This document shows, in pieces, positions 1 to 8,313 of a DNA stretch of 64,000 bases; within the stretch, counting starts at the first letter, position 1, and each line of letters begins with the position of its first letter. The notes below the pieces were generated by a model, which did not search any database, was not told the origin of the DNA, and was given only the letters and a program-made list of their open reading frames with translations. The position numbers and the translations under genes were made by a program. The stretch is from the NCBI RefSeq assembly GCF_013410565.1, contig NZ_JACCFO010000001.1, positions 6,014,001-6,078,000 of the forward strand. Direction: 5' to 3'. Origin of the DNA: Streptomonospora nanhaiensis (lineage in GTDB: Bacteria > Actinomycetota > Actinomycetes > Streptosporangiales > Streptosporangiaceae).

Positions 1-282
1 CACGAACTCGCCGAGGCGGTGCGGCGGGTGCATTCGGGCCGGCGCGTCATCGACGGCGAACTCGCCCTCGCCGCGTTCGAGACCGACGAATGCCCGCTGA
101 CCGCGCGCGAACTCGACGTGCTGCGCCGCGCCGCCGACGGCAGCGACGTCCCCGAGATCGCCGCGCAGCTCTACCTGACCGCCGGGACCGTGCGCAACTA
201 CCTCGCCTCGGTCACCACCAAGCTCAACGCCCGAAACCGGGTCGACGCGGTGCGCATCGCCCGCGAGGCCGGCTGGGTCTGA
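1..282 (+). CDS. NarL/FixJ-type response regulator, C-terminal part (partial)
   Basis: Only the last 93 residues are present; the reading frame is open at base 1, so the receiver domain lies outside the window. The visible part is a LuxR-type helix-turn-helix, with LTARELDVL opening the domain and TVRNYLASVTTKL as the recognition helix region. Regulators of this class are phosphorylated by DesK-type histidine kinases with a HisKA_3 domain. Two such kinases without a neighbouring regulator lie at 30987-32177 and 33093-34508, so this gene is a candidate partner at the opposite cluster edge. That pairing is an inference. It converges on the YcaO gene, with 35 bp between the stops. Confidence 0.85.
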   Translation, partial: HELAEAVRRVHSGRRVIDGELALAAFETDECPLTARELDVLRRAADGSDVPEIAAQLYLTAGTVRNYLASVTTKLNARNRVDAVRIAREAGWV

Positions 283-317
283 CCGGCCGGCCCATGAAGG
301 GCTCCCGGCTTCCGACC

Positions 318-2771
318 TCACAGGAACAGCGGCACGGGGTTGAGGTCGGCGTAGGCGACGGGAGCGGCGCGCCGCCCCAGCCGCACGGGCACGTCGAACA
401 GCCGGCCCGGTGCGAACCGCGCCCAGAACGGCCGCAGCCCCGGCACCACCGTGCGCACCACGGGCAGGCCGACGTCGGGGCGGGTCTGGTCCAGCACCAG
501 CATCTCCAGCCCGCGCGCGGCGAACGCGTCGCGCAGCCACAGCACGTCGTCGCGCAGGTCGGCGCGCGCGGCGCGGGGGTAGTCGCCCGGGCCCAGCGCC
601 GGGCGCCCCGGATCCGGCAGCAGGTGCGGCGCGCCCGCCGTGCCCGGGCCCTTCCACCAGCGCTCGGCGTCGGGGTCGCCCCAGTCGGCCACGCCGTCCG
701 GCACGGCCGCGACGAGCTGGTTCATCTCGGCCACCGCCCGGCGCAGCGCCACCGCCGGGTCGAAGTGGCAGCCGAACCCGAACATCACCCGCTCGGGGCC
801 CTCCGCGCACCGCGTCACCGCAGCCATGGCCGGCACCCCCAGGTCGGAGGTCACGTCCAGCACCCAGAACACCCGGCCCAGCCGCGCGTACTCCCCGGCC
901 ACGCGCTCCACCCAGGGGTCGGCGAAGGCGCCCGGGTCCACCGCCGGGTGCACCGTGCGGTTGTACCACCACAGCGCCACCGCGTCGCGCTCCACCAGCT
1001 CCAGGGCGCCCTGCACCACCGCGTCGGCCACGCTGGAGCCCGCGGCGCAGCCGTTGGAGTCGGCGCGGAAGGGCCGCCACCCCGGCTCACCGGGCGCGCC
1101 GAAGTACAGCAGGGCCGTGGGCAGCAGCCGGTGCTCCTCGCGGGTGAGCGACCACACCGGCGTCCAGTCCAGCTCGGCGGTGTCGTCGAAGGGGTCGCAC
1201 ACGAACTGGAAGGCGCCGTGCTCGGCGTTCCACCGCTCCCGGTCGGCGTACTGGCGCGCGTCCACCAGCGTGCAGGTGTCGGGGTGCACGGCCGCCCCGC
1301 CCAGGTCGGCGTAGCGGGCCCGCACCCGCTCCTCGTCGCCCTGGAAGGCGCCGCTGTACCGCTCGACCGCCTCGCACAGCGCGCTGACGCGGGCGTCGAG
1401 GTCGGTGACCCCCTTGCCGCCGTTCTCGGCGCGCAGCGCCGCGCGCACCCCCGCCAGCCCGGTGCCGGGCGCCGCCGCGTTGGGGCCGGAGCGGTAGGCG
1501 TGGAACCCGGGGGGCGCCCCGCGCACCGGGCGCAGCGCCTTGGCGATTCCGGTGACCGGGCCGACCAGGTGGCCGAACTCCTCCAGCACCCGGTGGGGCT
1601 CGCGCGCCCGGTGGCCGGTGCCCCCGGCGGCGGCCTTGGGCGCGGACCCCACGCGCACCGGCCGCCGCGTGCGCGCGGCCACCAGGCCGGGGTCGCCGCA
1701 GACCGGGCACTGCGGGCGGGCGCGTACCGGGTGCGCGCGGCCCTCCAGCGCGGCGCCGTCCAGCGTCCACACGTACTCGCCCGCGCCCCCGGCGCCGCGC
1801 AGCCCCGCGGCCCACCGCAGGACCTCCACCGCCACCAGGTGCGCCGCTGCCGCCTCCAGCGCGGGCAGGCCGGCGGGCGGCGCCGCCGGAGGGCGGGCGC
1901 CCGCCGCCCGCAGCGCCGCCAGTTCGGCCTGGCGGTGCGGCCGCAGCCGGTGGGCCAGGCAGTGCCAGCAGCCCGAGTCCGTCCCGGGCGTGAACACCGG
2001 GCCGACCCACACCCGCGCGCCGACCGGCCGGCACAGCAGCCACGGCCGCCCGGCGGCGCGGTGGGCGGCGTCCACGCCCTCCAGGCCGGGGGAGAGGTAG
2101 TCGGCGCACACCACCACCGACAGCGCGGCGCCCGGATGCGCCGCGCCGGCCCCGCGCCCGGGGCCGCCGACCAGGGGCAGGCCGGCGGCCGCGGCGGCGC
2201 GCACCACGTGCGCGCGGTCGGCGCCGTCCACGGAGACCACGCGTACCCGGGGCGGCTCGGGCGGCGCGGCACCCGCCGCGCGCCAGAACGCCGCCCCGGC
2301 GCCGGGGGCGGGCTCGGCGGGCACCACCAGGCCCGCGCCGGCCAGCCGGCGCAGCGCCGCCGCGACCGCGCCGGGCGGCTGCCCCGGCGCGGCCGCGGCG
2401 AGGGCGGCCGGGCCGCGCGTGCCGTCCAGCAGCGGCGCCAGCGCCTCCACGGCGCCGCCGCGCAGCACGGTCACGCCCCGCTCGGAGAACACGAACACGC
2501 CCTCACCCGGAACGGTGCGCGCGGCCAGGCCCGGGGCGAAGGCCAGCGGCGCGTCCGGTCCGCGGGGCGGCGCGCCCGCCTCGGCGGGCGGGGCCGCGCC
2601 GGGCGGCGCGCCCGGCTGGGGCGTCCCGTCCCGGGCCGCCCCGTCGTCGGCACGCACCCGACCATCCTCGCCCAGGCGGACGCGGCCCGTGCAGTGCGCG
2701 CCGCACGGGCACCGGTGTGCGTTCCTCACGAAGCCGACACAGGCCGCCAGGCTCCGGGCGAAAGGTGACAT
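318..2771 (-). CDS. Fused E1-like / YcaO azoline-forming cyclodehydratase (TOMM maturase)
   Basis: About 817 residues. The N-terminal half resembles the E1-ubiquitin-activating-like partner that binds leader peptides: it has a CWHC motif and later CPVC, expected to form a Zn(Cys)4 site. The C-terminal half is a YcaO domain, with CEAVERYSG, SNGCAAGSS and LELVERDAVALWWYN matching the ATP-binding segments. The protein ends in NPVPLFL, like SagD-type maturases with a proline-bearing C-terminus. Such enzymes use ATP to cyclise Cys, Ser or Thr in ribosomal peptides to azolines. No precursor gene is adjacent; the best candidate is at 32731. The start is uncertain: ATG at 2771 has no clear ribosome site and the frame is open to a TTG at 2813. 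No azoline dehydrogenase is in the window. Confidence 0.9.
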   Translation of the reverse strand: MSPFARSLAACVGFVRNAHRCPCGAHCTGRVRLGEDGRVRADDGAARDGTPQPGAPPGAAPPAEAGAPPRGPDAPLAFAPGLAARTVPGEGVFVFSERGVTVLRGGAVEALAPLLDGTRGPAALAAAAPGQPPGAVAAALRRLAGAGLVVPAEPAPGAGAAFWRAAGAAPPEPPRVRVVSVDGADRAHVVRAAAAAGLPLVGGPGRGAGAAHPGAALSVVVCADYLSPGLEGVDAAHRAAGRPWLLCRPVGARVWVGPVFTPGTDSGCWHCLAHRLRPHRQAELAALRAAGARPPAAPPAGLPALEAAAAHLVAVEVLRWAAGLRGAGGAGEYVWTLDGAALEGRAHPVRARPQCPVCGDPGLVAARTRRPVRVGSAPKAAAGGTGHRAREPHRVLEEFGHLVGPVTGIAKALRPVRGAPPGFHAYRSGPNAAAPGTGLAGVRAALRAENGGKGVTDLDARVSALCEAVERYSGAFQGDEERVRARYADLGGAAVHPDTCTLVDARQYADRERWNAEHGAFQFVCDPFDDTAELDWTPVWSLTREEHRLLPTALLYFGAPGEPGWRPFRADSNGCAAGSSVADAVVQGALELVERDAVALWWYNRTVHPAVDPGAFADPWVERVAGEYARLGRVFWVLDVTSDLGVPAMAAVTRCAEGPERVMFGFGCHFDPAVALRRAVAEMNQLVAAVPDGVADWGDPDAERWWKGPGTAGAPHLLPDPGRPALGPGDYPRAARADLRDDVLWLRDAFAARGLEMLVLDQTRPDVGLPVVRTVVPGLRPFWARFAPGRLFDVPVRLGRRAAPVAYADLNPVPLFL

Positions 2772-2869
2772 ACCGGCGGGGTCGTGCTCGTGGCGCCGAG
2801 GTCGCCCCTCCAAGCTGGGCTGCGCGAAGCCCCGGGCCGCCCGGCCCGGCTCGACGAGAGGGAGCGGTC

Positions 2870-3895
2870 ATGGACAACGGCCGGGGACCCGGCGGCGACC
2901 TGCGGTTCGGCCTGCTCGGCTGCGCCGACGTCGCGGTGCGCCGCCTGCTGCCGGCGCTCGCCCGCACACCGGGGGTGCGCCTGGCGCGCACCGCCAGCCG
3001 CACGCCCGAGAAGGCCGAGAAGACCGCTGCGGAGTTCGGCGGCGCCACCGCGCGCGACTACACCGCCCTGCTGGCGGCCCCCGACGTCGACGCCGTCTAC
3101 GTGCCGCTGCCGGCGGCCCTGCACGCGCGCTGGATCGAGGCCGCGCTGCGCGCCGGCAAGCACGTGCTGGCCGAGAAACCGCTGACCACCAGTGCCGCCG
3201 ACACCGAGCGCCTGCACGCCCTGGCGCTGGAGCGCGGCCTGGTGCTGCGCGAGAACTACACGTTCTGCCACCACCGGCTGCACGACCGGGTGGCCGCGCT
3301 CATCGCCGAGGGCGCGGTGGGCGAGCCCCGCCTGTTCCGCTCCGCCTTCGCCATCCCCGCGCGCCCGCCCGGCGACATCCGGCTGCGCCCGGAGTTGGGC
3401 GGCGGAGCGCTGCTGGACACCGCCGGGTACCCGCTGCGGGCCGCCGTGCGGTTCCTGGGCACGGGCCTGCGCCTGGCCGGCGCCGTGCTGCACGCCGGCG
3501 CCGCCGAGGTCGACCTGGGCGGCGGCGCGCTGCTGAGCGCGCCGGGCGGTGTGGTGGCGCAGTGCTCCTTCGGGCTCGACCACGCCTACACCTCGCACTA
3601 CCACGTCGTCGGCTCCCAAGGCGCGCTCAGCGTCGAGCACGTCTTCACCCCGCCCGCCGACCGCGTGTCGCGCATCGAGATCACCGGACCGGCCGGGACC
3701 CGTACCGAGGAGGTCCCCGCCGACGACCAGTGGGCCAACGCCGTGGCCGACTTCGCCCGCGCCGTGCGGGCCGGCGAGGCCGGCACCACCGCCGAGACCC
3801 GGGCGCAGGCGCGCCTGGTGGGCGAGATCGCCGCGGCGGCCCTGCGGGACACCGGCCCGGCGCCGGCGCCGCGCACCGATCCGACCCACCCGTAG
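2870..3895 (+). CDS. Gfo/Idh/MocA oxidoreductase, probable NDP-hexose 3-ketoreductase
   Basis: The 341-residue protein opens with a Rossmann segment (FGLLGCADVAVRRLLPAL) and has the family motif AEKPLTTS. In this family the Lys-Pro of EKP lies at the nicotinamide site. Members in deoxysugar clusters reduce the 3-keto group left by a 2,3-dehydratase. With the 2,3-dehydratase at 11259 and the C-methyltransferase 17 bp downstream, that role fits best, although inositol dehydrogenase-like activity cannot be excluded by eye. The start is set by GAGAGGGAG just before ATG 2870. It is divergent from the YcaO gene across about 100 bp, so the two probably share a promoter region. Confidence 0.85.
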   Translation: MDNGRGPGGDLRFGLLGCADVAVRRLLPALARTPGVRLARTASRTPEKAEKTAAEFGGATARDYTALLAAPDVDAVYVPLPAALHARWIEAALRAGKHVLAEKPLTTSAADTERLHALALERGLVLRENYTFCHHRLHDRVAALIAEGAVGEPRLFRSAFAIPARPPGDIRLRPELGGGALLDTAGYPLRAAVRFLGTGLRLAGAVLHAGAAEVDLGGGALLSAPGGVVAQCSFGLDHAYTSHYHVVGSQGALSVEHVFTPPADRVSRIEITGPAGTRTEEVPADDQWANAVADFARAVRAGEAGTTAETRAQARLVGEIAAAALRDTGPAPAPRTDPTHP

Positions 3896-3911
3896 AGAGA
3901 GGACACACCCC

Positions 3912-5150
3912 ATGGCACAGCGAGCGGACGGCGCGGCCACGTGCCGTATCTGCGCCGGCGCCGTCGAGGAGTTCGTGGACTTCGGCCGCCAGCCGGTGTC
4001 GGACTCCTTCGTGACCCCCGAGCGCGCCGGCAGCGAGTACTACTTCCGGCTGGCGGCCGGCGTGTGCACCGCCTGCTCCATGGTGCAACTCACCGAAGAG
4101 GTGCCGCGCACCGAGATGTTCCACGACGACTACCCCTACCGCTCCTCCGGCTCGGAGGTCATGCGGCGGCACTTCACCGCCGTGGCCGAGTCGTTCCTGG
4201 CCGGGCCGCTGCGCAAGGCCGACCCCTTCGTCCTGGAGATCGGCAGCAACGACGGCATCATGCTGCGCACCGTCAAGGACGCCGGCGTGCGCCACCTGGG
4301 CGTGGACCCCTCCATCGGCGCCGCCAAGATCGCCGCCGAGCAGGGGATCCGGGTGTCCACCGAGTTCTTCGAGGAGGACACCGCGCGGCGCATCGCCAAG
4401 GACGAGGGCCCGGCCGACGTGGTGTTCTCGGCCAACACCTTCAGCCACATCGCCTACATCGACTCCATCTTCCGGGGCATCGACGCGCTGCTGGCCGAGG
4501 ACGGGGTGTTCGTGTTCGAGGACCGCTACTTGGGCGACATCGTCCGGCGCACCCTCTTCGACCAGATCTACGACGAGCACTACTACATCTTCGGCGTGAC
4601 CTCGGTGCGGAACATGGCCCGGCACTTCGGGTTCGAACTGGTCGACGCCGAGCACCTGGACGTCCACGGCGGGTCCATGCGCTACACCGTCATGCGCCCC
4701 GGCCGCCGCCCCGCTTCCGAGCGGGTGGCCGCCGCGCTCGCCGAGGAGCGCACCCTGGGCCTGGAGGACCCCGCCGTCTACCGGCGCTTCGCCGCCACCG
4801 CCCGCACCGCCTGCGCCGACCTGCGCGCCCTGCTGGAGCGGCTCAAGGCCGAGGGCCGCACGGTGGCCGGCTACGGCGCCACCGCCAAGAGCTCCACCGT
4901 GCTCAACTACGCCGGGATCGGCCCCGACCTGCTGCCGGCCGTGCACGACAGCACCGACGCCAAGCAGGGCCGGCTGACCCCGGGCACCCACATCCCGGTG
5001 CGCTCGCCCGAGGAGTTCCGCTCGGCCTACCCCGACTACGCGGTGCTGTTCGCCTGGAACCACGCCGCGGAGATCTTCGCCAAGGAGCAGGGCTTCCGCG
5101 ACGCCGGCGGCCGGTGGATCCTCTACGTCCCCGGGGTCCACATCCGCTGA
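3912..5150 (+). CDS. NDP-hexose 3-C-methyltransferase (TylC3/TcaB9-like)
   Basis: The 412-residue protein has the three-part layout of sugar C-methyltransferases. An N-terminal zinc-binding segment carries CRICAGAVEEFVDFG and a second Cys pair CTACSMVQL. A SAM-binding Rossmann fold follows, with VLEIGSNDGIML. The C-terminal part has GYGATAKSSTVLNY and YVPGVHIR. Relatives transfer a methyl from SAM to C3 of NDP-3-keto-4-keto-2,6-dideoxyhexoses, as in mycarose and tetronitrose pathways, so a branched sugar is predicted. The gene lies 16 bp behind the ketoreductase, so they are almost certainly co-transcribed. A perfect palindrome follows the stop. Confidence 0.92.
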   Translation: MAQRADGAATCRICAGAVEEFVDFGRQPVSDSFVTPERAGSEYYFRLAAGVCTACSMVQLTEEVPRTEMFHDDYPYRSSGSEVMRRHFTAVAESFLAGPLRKADPFVLEIGSNDGIMLRTVKDAGVRHLGVDPSIGAAKIAAEQGIRVSTEFFEEDTARRIAKDEGPADVVFSANTFSHIAYIDSIFRGIDALLAEDGVFVFEDRYLGDIVRRTLFDQIYDEHYYIFGVTSVRNMARHFGFELVDAEHLDVHGGSMRYTVMRPGRRPASERVAAALAEERTLGLEDPAVYRRFAATARTACADLRALLERLKAEGRTVAGYGATAKSSTVLNYAGIGPDLLPAVHDSTDAKQGRLTPGTHIPVRSPEEFRSAYPDYAVLFAWNHAAEIFAKEQGFRDAGGRWILYVPGVHIR

Positions 5151-5176
5151 CCGGCACCGCGCCGCGCAACGCGATC

Positions 5177-5204
5177 GGGCGCCTCCCCCGCGGGGGAGGC
5201 GCCC
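5177..5204. terminator. Bidirectional terminator hairpin
   Basis: A perfect 28-base palindrome (GGGCGCCTCCCCC and its complement) lies between the convergent ends of the C-methyltransferase and the glycosyltransferase. There is only a short T run. It probably ends both transcripts. Confidence 0.75.
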
Positions 5205-5225
5205 TTGGCGTTGGCCGGCGTCCGC

Positions 5226-6350
5226 TCAGCGGCGGGCCAGCACCTCCAGCACGGCCACCACCTCGGCCGGGGTGGGCAGCACCGCGATCTCGTCGGCCAG
5301 GATCCGCGCCCGCTCCGCGTAGGAGGGGTCGGACAGGATCTTCGCGCAGGCGGCCCGGATGTTCTCCACCGACTGCTCCTCGGGCGCAAGGTCGATCAGC
5401 GAGCCGAACCGCACCTGCGGGTCCATCTCGCCGGAGGAGGGGATCTCGCGCACGATGAGCTGGGGCACGCCCGCCGCCATCGCCGTCATGTTGGACCCCA
5501 CCCCGCCGTGGTGCACGATCAGGTCGCAGGTGGGCGCGATGATGTCCAGCGGCACCCAGCCCGCGCGCGGGCCGCCGCCGTCCTCGCCGCGCAGCAGCGG
5601 CGCCACGTCGTCGGGCACCGCGATGACCGTCTCCACGCCCATGTCGGTGAAGGCCGCCGCCAGCGCGCGCAGCGTCGGCACGTCCATGGTGTGCAGGGTG
5701 CCCTCGCGGGTGACCCGGCTGCCCGAGGTCAGCAGCACCCGCTTGGCACCGCCGCGGGTGTACATCCACGGCTCCAGCGGGCGCTGGAGGTTGCCCGGGA
5801 TCCAGCGCAGCGGCTGCTCGCCCTTGCCGACCGGGCCGCGCAGGCTCGGCGGGGCGACGTTGAGCGCCAGGTCGGGAGCCGGGGTCCGCTCCAGGCCCAG
5901 GCGGTCCAGGACCGGGCGCAGCGCCTCGTTGGCGCCCTCGTCGTAGCCGCCGGCGTCCAGCACGCCCCAGGGCTGCAGCACCGTGGGCACCCCCAGGATG
6001 TGGCCCAGCAGCGCCGCCGGGTAGAACATCCCGCCGCCCAGCACGATGTCGGGGCGCCAGTCGGCGGCGATGCGCTGCAGCGGCTCCAGGGCCTCGGCCG
6101 TCGTCCTGCCGTACCAGCGCCCCACGTAGCGCATCTGCTCGGCGGGGTCGCCCGGCAGGTTGGGGTCCAGCGCCTGCTTGGTCTGCGCGGAGATCGAGAC
6201 CGGCGGCAGGCCCGCCTGGGCGATGGTGGGGGTGACGGTGTCCGGGCCGGCCATGAGGATCTCGTGCCCGGCGTCGCGGGTGGCGCGGGCCAGGGGCGCC
6301 TGGGGGAACACCGTCCCCATGCTGCCGCCGGTGATGAACAGGGCCTTCAC
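5226..6350 (-). CDS. GT1-family (activator-dependent type) glycosyltransferase
   Basis: The 374-residue protein has the GT-B layout of antibiotic glycosyltransferases of the EryCIII/DesVII kind. The N-terminus KALFITGGSMG is the acceptor-side start. The C-terminal nucleotide-sugar site includes HHGGVGSNMTAMAAGVPQL, matching the family HHGG-TG-T---GVPQ motif. It should transfer the branched dideoxysugar built by the surrounding genes; the acceptor is unknown. I chose the GTG at 6350 because GGGAGGAG lies 6-7 bases upstream, although the frame is open further. No DesVIII-type P450-like auxiliary protein is nearby. It reads in the same direction as the two TetR-like genes but is separated from them by a hairpin. 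Confidence 0.88.
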   Translation of the reverse strand: MKALFITGGSMGTVFPQAPLARATRDAGHEILMAGPDTVTPTIAQAGLPPVSISAQTKQALDPNLPGDPAEQMRYVGRWYGRTTAEALEPLQRIAADWRPDIVLGGGMFYPAALLGHILGVPTVLQPWGVLDAGGYDEGANEALRPVLDRLGLERTPAPDLALNVAPPSLRGPVGKGEQPLRWIPGNLQRPLEPWMYTRGGAKRVLLTSGSRVTREGTLHTMDVPTLRALAAAFTDMGVETVIAVPDDVAPLLRGEDGGGPRAGWVPLDIIAPTCDLIVHHGGVGSNMTAMAAGVPQLIVREIPSSGEMDPQVRFGSLIDLAPEEQSVENIRAACAKILSDPSYAERARILADEIAVLPTPAEVVAVLEVLARR

Positions 6351-6373
6351 AGCAGACTCCTCCCTCATGCGAC

Positions 6374-6400
6374 GGGGCGGCCGCACAGCACGGCCGCCCC
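6374..6400. terminator. Hairpin between the TetR-like gene and the glycosyltransferase
   Basis: Ten-base arms GGGGCGGCCG and CGGCCGCCCC enclose a 7-base loop. It sits just upstream of the glycosyltransferase ribosome site and downstream of the TetR-like stop. It may be a terminator or an attenuator; no T run follows on either strand. Confidence 0.45.
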
Positions 6401-6456
6401 GGGTAACTGCCTCGGTGGACGGGAACGCCGCCGCGCGGGGCGCGGCGGCGGGGTGG

Positions 6457-7002
6457 TCAGGCGCGGGCCCGCGCCCGGGTGCCGTTGAACAGCAGTTCAA
6501 CGATGTAGTCGGGGCCGTCGTCGGCGGCGATGTGCCCCTTGGCCACGCTCCAGGCGCCCACGGCCACCAGCACCCACATGGCCTCGCTCATCCAGGCGGC
6601 CGGCAGGTCGGTGCGGAAGACGCCCTCGCGCTGGCCGCGCTCGAACATCAGGGTGGCCCGCTTGCCGATGCGGACGAACGCGTCGTCCAGCTCGCCGGGG
6701 CCGTGCAGGGGGTTCTCGCCGTAGAGGAAGGCGAGGAAGGGGGCGTAGGTCCAGGCCTCGGCGATGAGCCGGCGCACCGCGTCCTCGGCGGGCCCCTCCT
6801 CGACACGGGCCTTCTCCAGGCTCTCCTCCATCAGGTCGGTGCCCATCTTCCCCAGCGCCCAGATGAGTGCGTAGCGGTCGGGGAAGTGGGAGCGCAGCTC
6901 CTCGGAGCTGATGCCGATGCCCGCGGCGACCTCGTCCAGGTCGGCCTGGACCCGGGTCTCGCAGAACTTCGCGGCGGCGGTGATGATCTCTTGGCGGTCC
7001 AT
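6457..7002 (-). CDS. TetR-like transcriptional regulator, copy 1 of a tandem pair
   Basis: This 181-residue protein has a helix-turn-helix-like N-terminus (LDEVAAGIGISSEELRSHFP) where TetR proteins carry their DNA-binding helix pair, followed by an all-helical C-terminal domain. It aligns end to end with the next gene; shared blocks include AEDAVRR, FLYGEN and FRTDLPAAWM. The pair probably arose by tandem duplication. The DNA-binding segment departs from the TetR consensus, so operator contacts may differ. Embedded in the deoxysugar operon, it is probably a pathway-specific regulator, perhaps sensing the product. The ligand is unknown. Confidence 0.7.
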   Translation of the reverse strand: MDRQEIITAAAKFCETRVQADLDEVAAGIGISSEELRSHFPDRYALIWALGKMGTDLMEESLEKARVEEGPAEDAVRRLIAEAWTYAPFLAFLYGENPLHGPGELDDAFVRIGKRATLMFERGQREGVFRTDLPAAWMSEAMWVLVAVGAWSVAKGHIAADDGPDYIVELLFNGTRARARA

Positions 7003-7081
7003 CTTCCGTCGGTCCTTTCGAGGGGCGCGGCCGGGGGCGCGGGGGGCGCCCCGGCCGGAGGGCGGGCGGGGGCCGGGCCGG

Positions 7082-7642
7082 CTAGGACTGGGGGGCGGGG
7101 ACGCGGCGCGCCCCGTCGAGCAGCATCTCCTTGATGCTGCGCGGCCCGTCCTCGGCCGGCAGGTGGTCGTTGCGGACGTTCCACGACGCCACGGCCAGCA
7201 GGGACCACAGCGCGGCGCCCATCCAGGCGGCGGGCAGGTCGGTGCGGAAGCTGCCGTCCTCGCGGCCCCGCTCGAACAGCTCGTTGCCGCGGGCGTCGAT
7301 GCGCTCCAGCGCGGCGTCCAGCTCGGGCGTGCCCACCAGGCGGTTCTCGCCGTAGAGGAAGGCGCGCAGGGGGGCGTGGGGCCAGCACTCGTCCACGATG
7401 CGGCGCACCGCGTCCTCGGCGGAGCCCTCGTCCACGCGGGCCGCGTCCAGGCTCTCCTCGATGCGGTCGGTGCCCAGGCGGGCCACGGCCGCGCGCAGCG
7501 CGATCTCGTCGGGGAAGTGGGTGCGCAGCTCCTCGGGGGTGACGCCGATGCCCTCGGCGACGTCCTCCAGGGACGACTCGACCTTGTAGACGATGAAGTC
7601 GGCGGCAGCTCGGGTGATCTCTTCGCGTTCCATGCCGTTCAT
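7082..7642 (-). CDS. TetR-like transcriptional regulator, copy 2 of a tandem pair
   Basis: About 186 residues, homologous over its whole length to the downstream neighbour: LEDVAEGIGVTPEELRTHFP against LDEVAAGIGISSEELRSHFP, then AEDAVRR, FLYGEN and FRTDLPAAWM. It has the same two-domain TetR-like layout. The start could be ATG 7642 (MNGMEREE) or ATG 7633 (MEREE), the latter aligning with the start of copy 1; neither has a strong ribosome site. The C-terminal ligand pockets differ more than the N-termini, so the two copies may respond to different ligands or form heterodimers. That is inference. Confidence 0.68.
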   Translation of the reverse strand: MNGMEREEITRAAADFIVYKVESSLEDVAEGIGVTPEELRTHFPDEIALRAAVARLGTDRIEESLDAARVDEGSAEDAVRRIVDECWPHAPLRAFLYGENRLVGTPELDAALERIDARGNELFERGREDGSFRTDLPAAWMGAALWSLLAVASWNVRNDHLPAEDGPRSIKEMLLDGARRVPAPQS

Positions 7643-7694
7643 TCTCGAAAGGCCGCGCACCCCCCCTCCAGGGTGCGCGGACGGATGTGTCATC

Positions 7695-8306
7695 TCAGCC
7701 GGCGGCCACCTGGGCGCGGTCGATCTCGCGGCAGACGGCGTAGTCGGGGAGCAGCCCGCGGGCGCGCGCCTCGCCCAGCGTGGGGGCGGCGCGGTCGCGC
7801 TCGGAGAGCAGCACCGCGCCCTCCCCGGCGGGCAGCTCCAGCCCCAGCTCGGGGTCGGCGGGGGAGATCGAGTGCTCGTTGGCCGGGTCGTACTCGCGGG
7901 AGAGGGTGTAGGCCATCACGGTGTCGTCCTCCAGCGCGAGGAACAGGTGGCCCACCCCCGTGGGCAGGTACACCCCCCGCCCCTCGCCGCCGCCCAGCGC
8001 GACGCTGTCCCAGGCGCCGAAGGTGGGCGAGCCCACCCGCAGGTCGACCACCACGTCCAGCGCGCGCCCGTGCGGGCAGTAGGCGAACTTGGCCCCGCCG
8101 GGGGGCGCGGCGGTGTAGTGCACCCCGCGCAGCACGCCGCGCCGCGAGGTGCTGAAGCTGAGCTGGGCCGGGCGGAACAGGGCGTGGCCCGCCGCCCGCC
8201 GCAGCGCCGATTCGGTGTAGGGCGACGCGAACGCGCCCCGCTCGTCGGTGAAGACGGGCGGGGCGCACAGCAGCGCGCCCTCGACGTCGAGTCCGCGCAC
8301 GTCCAT
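7695..8306 (-). CDS. rmlC: dTDP-4-keto-6-deoxyhexose 3,5-epimerase (RmlC family)
   Basis: The 203-residue protein is a single cupin of the RmlC family. RGVHY carries the catalytic His, GGAKF the active-site Lys, and the segment YTLSREYDPANEHSI corresponds to the YxPxxE region with the catalytic Tyr. It epimerises C5, or C3 and C5, of dTDP-4-keto-6-deoxyglucose derivatives, so an L-configured sugar is likely. It lies 7 bp behind the methyltransferase and belongs to the minus-strand rmlA operon. Whether it is a 5-epimerase or a 3,5-epimerase cannot be decided by eye. Confidence 0.9.
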   Translation of the reverse strand: MDVRGLDVEGALLCAPPVFTDERGAFASPYTESALRRAAGHALFRPAQLSFSTSRRGVLRGVHYTAAPPGGAKFAYCPHGRALDVVVDLRVGSPTFGAWDSVALGGGEGRGVYLPTGVGHLFLALEDDTVMAYTLSREYDPANEHSISPADPELGLELPAGEGAVLLSERDRAAPTLGEARARGLLPDYAVCREIDRAQVAAG

Positions 8307-8313
8307 GCCGGCA

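Noticed and set aside
90-2768. Very long plus-strand open frame opposite the YcaO gene
   Set aside because: It is Arg/Ala/Gly/His-rich without any family motif, whereas the minus strand shows clear YcaO and zinc motifs. It is an antisense shadow of a GC-rich gene.
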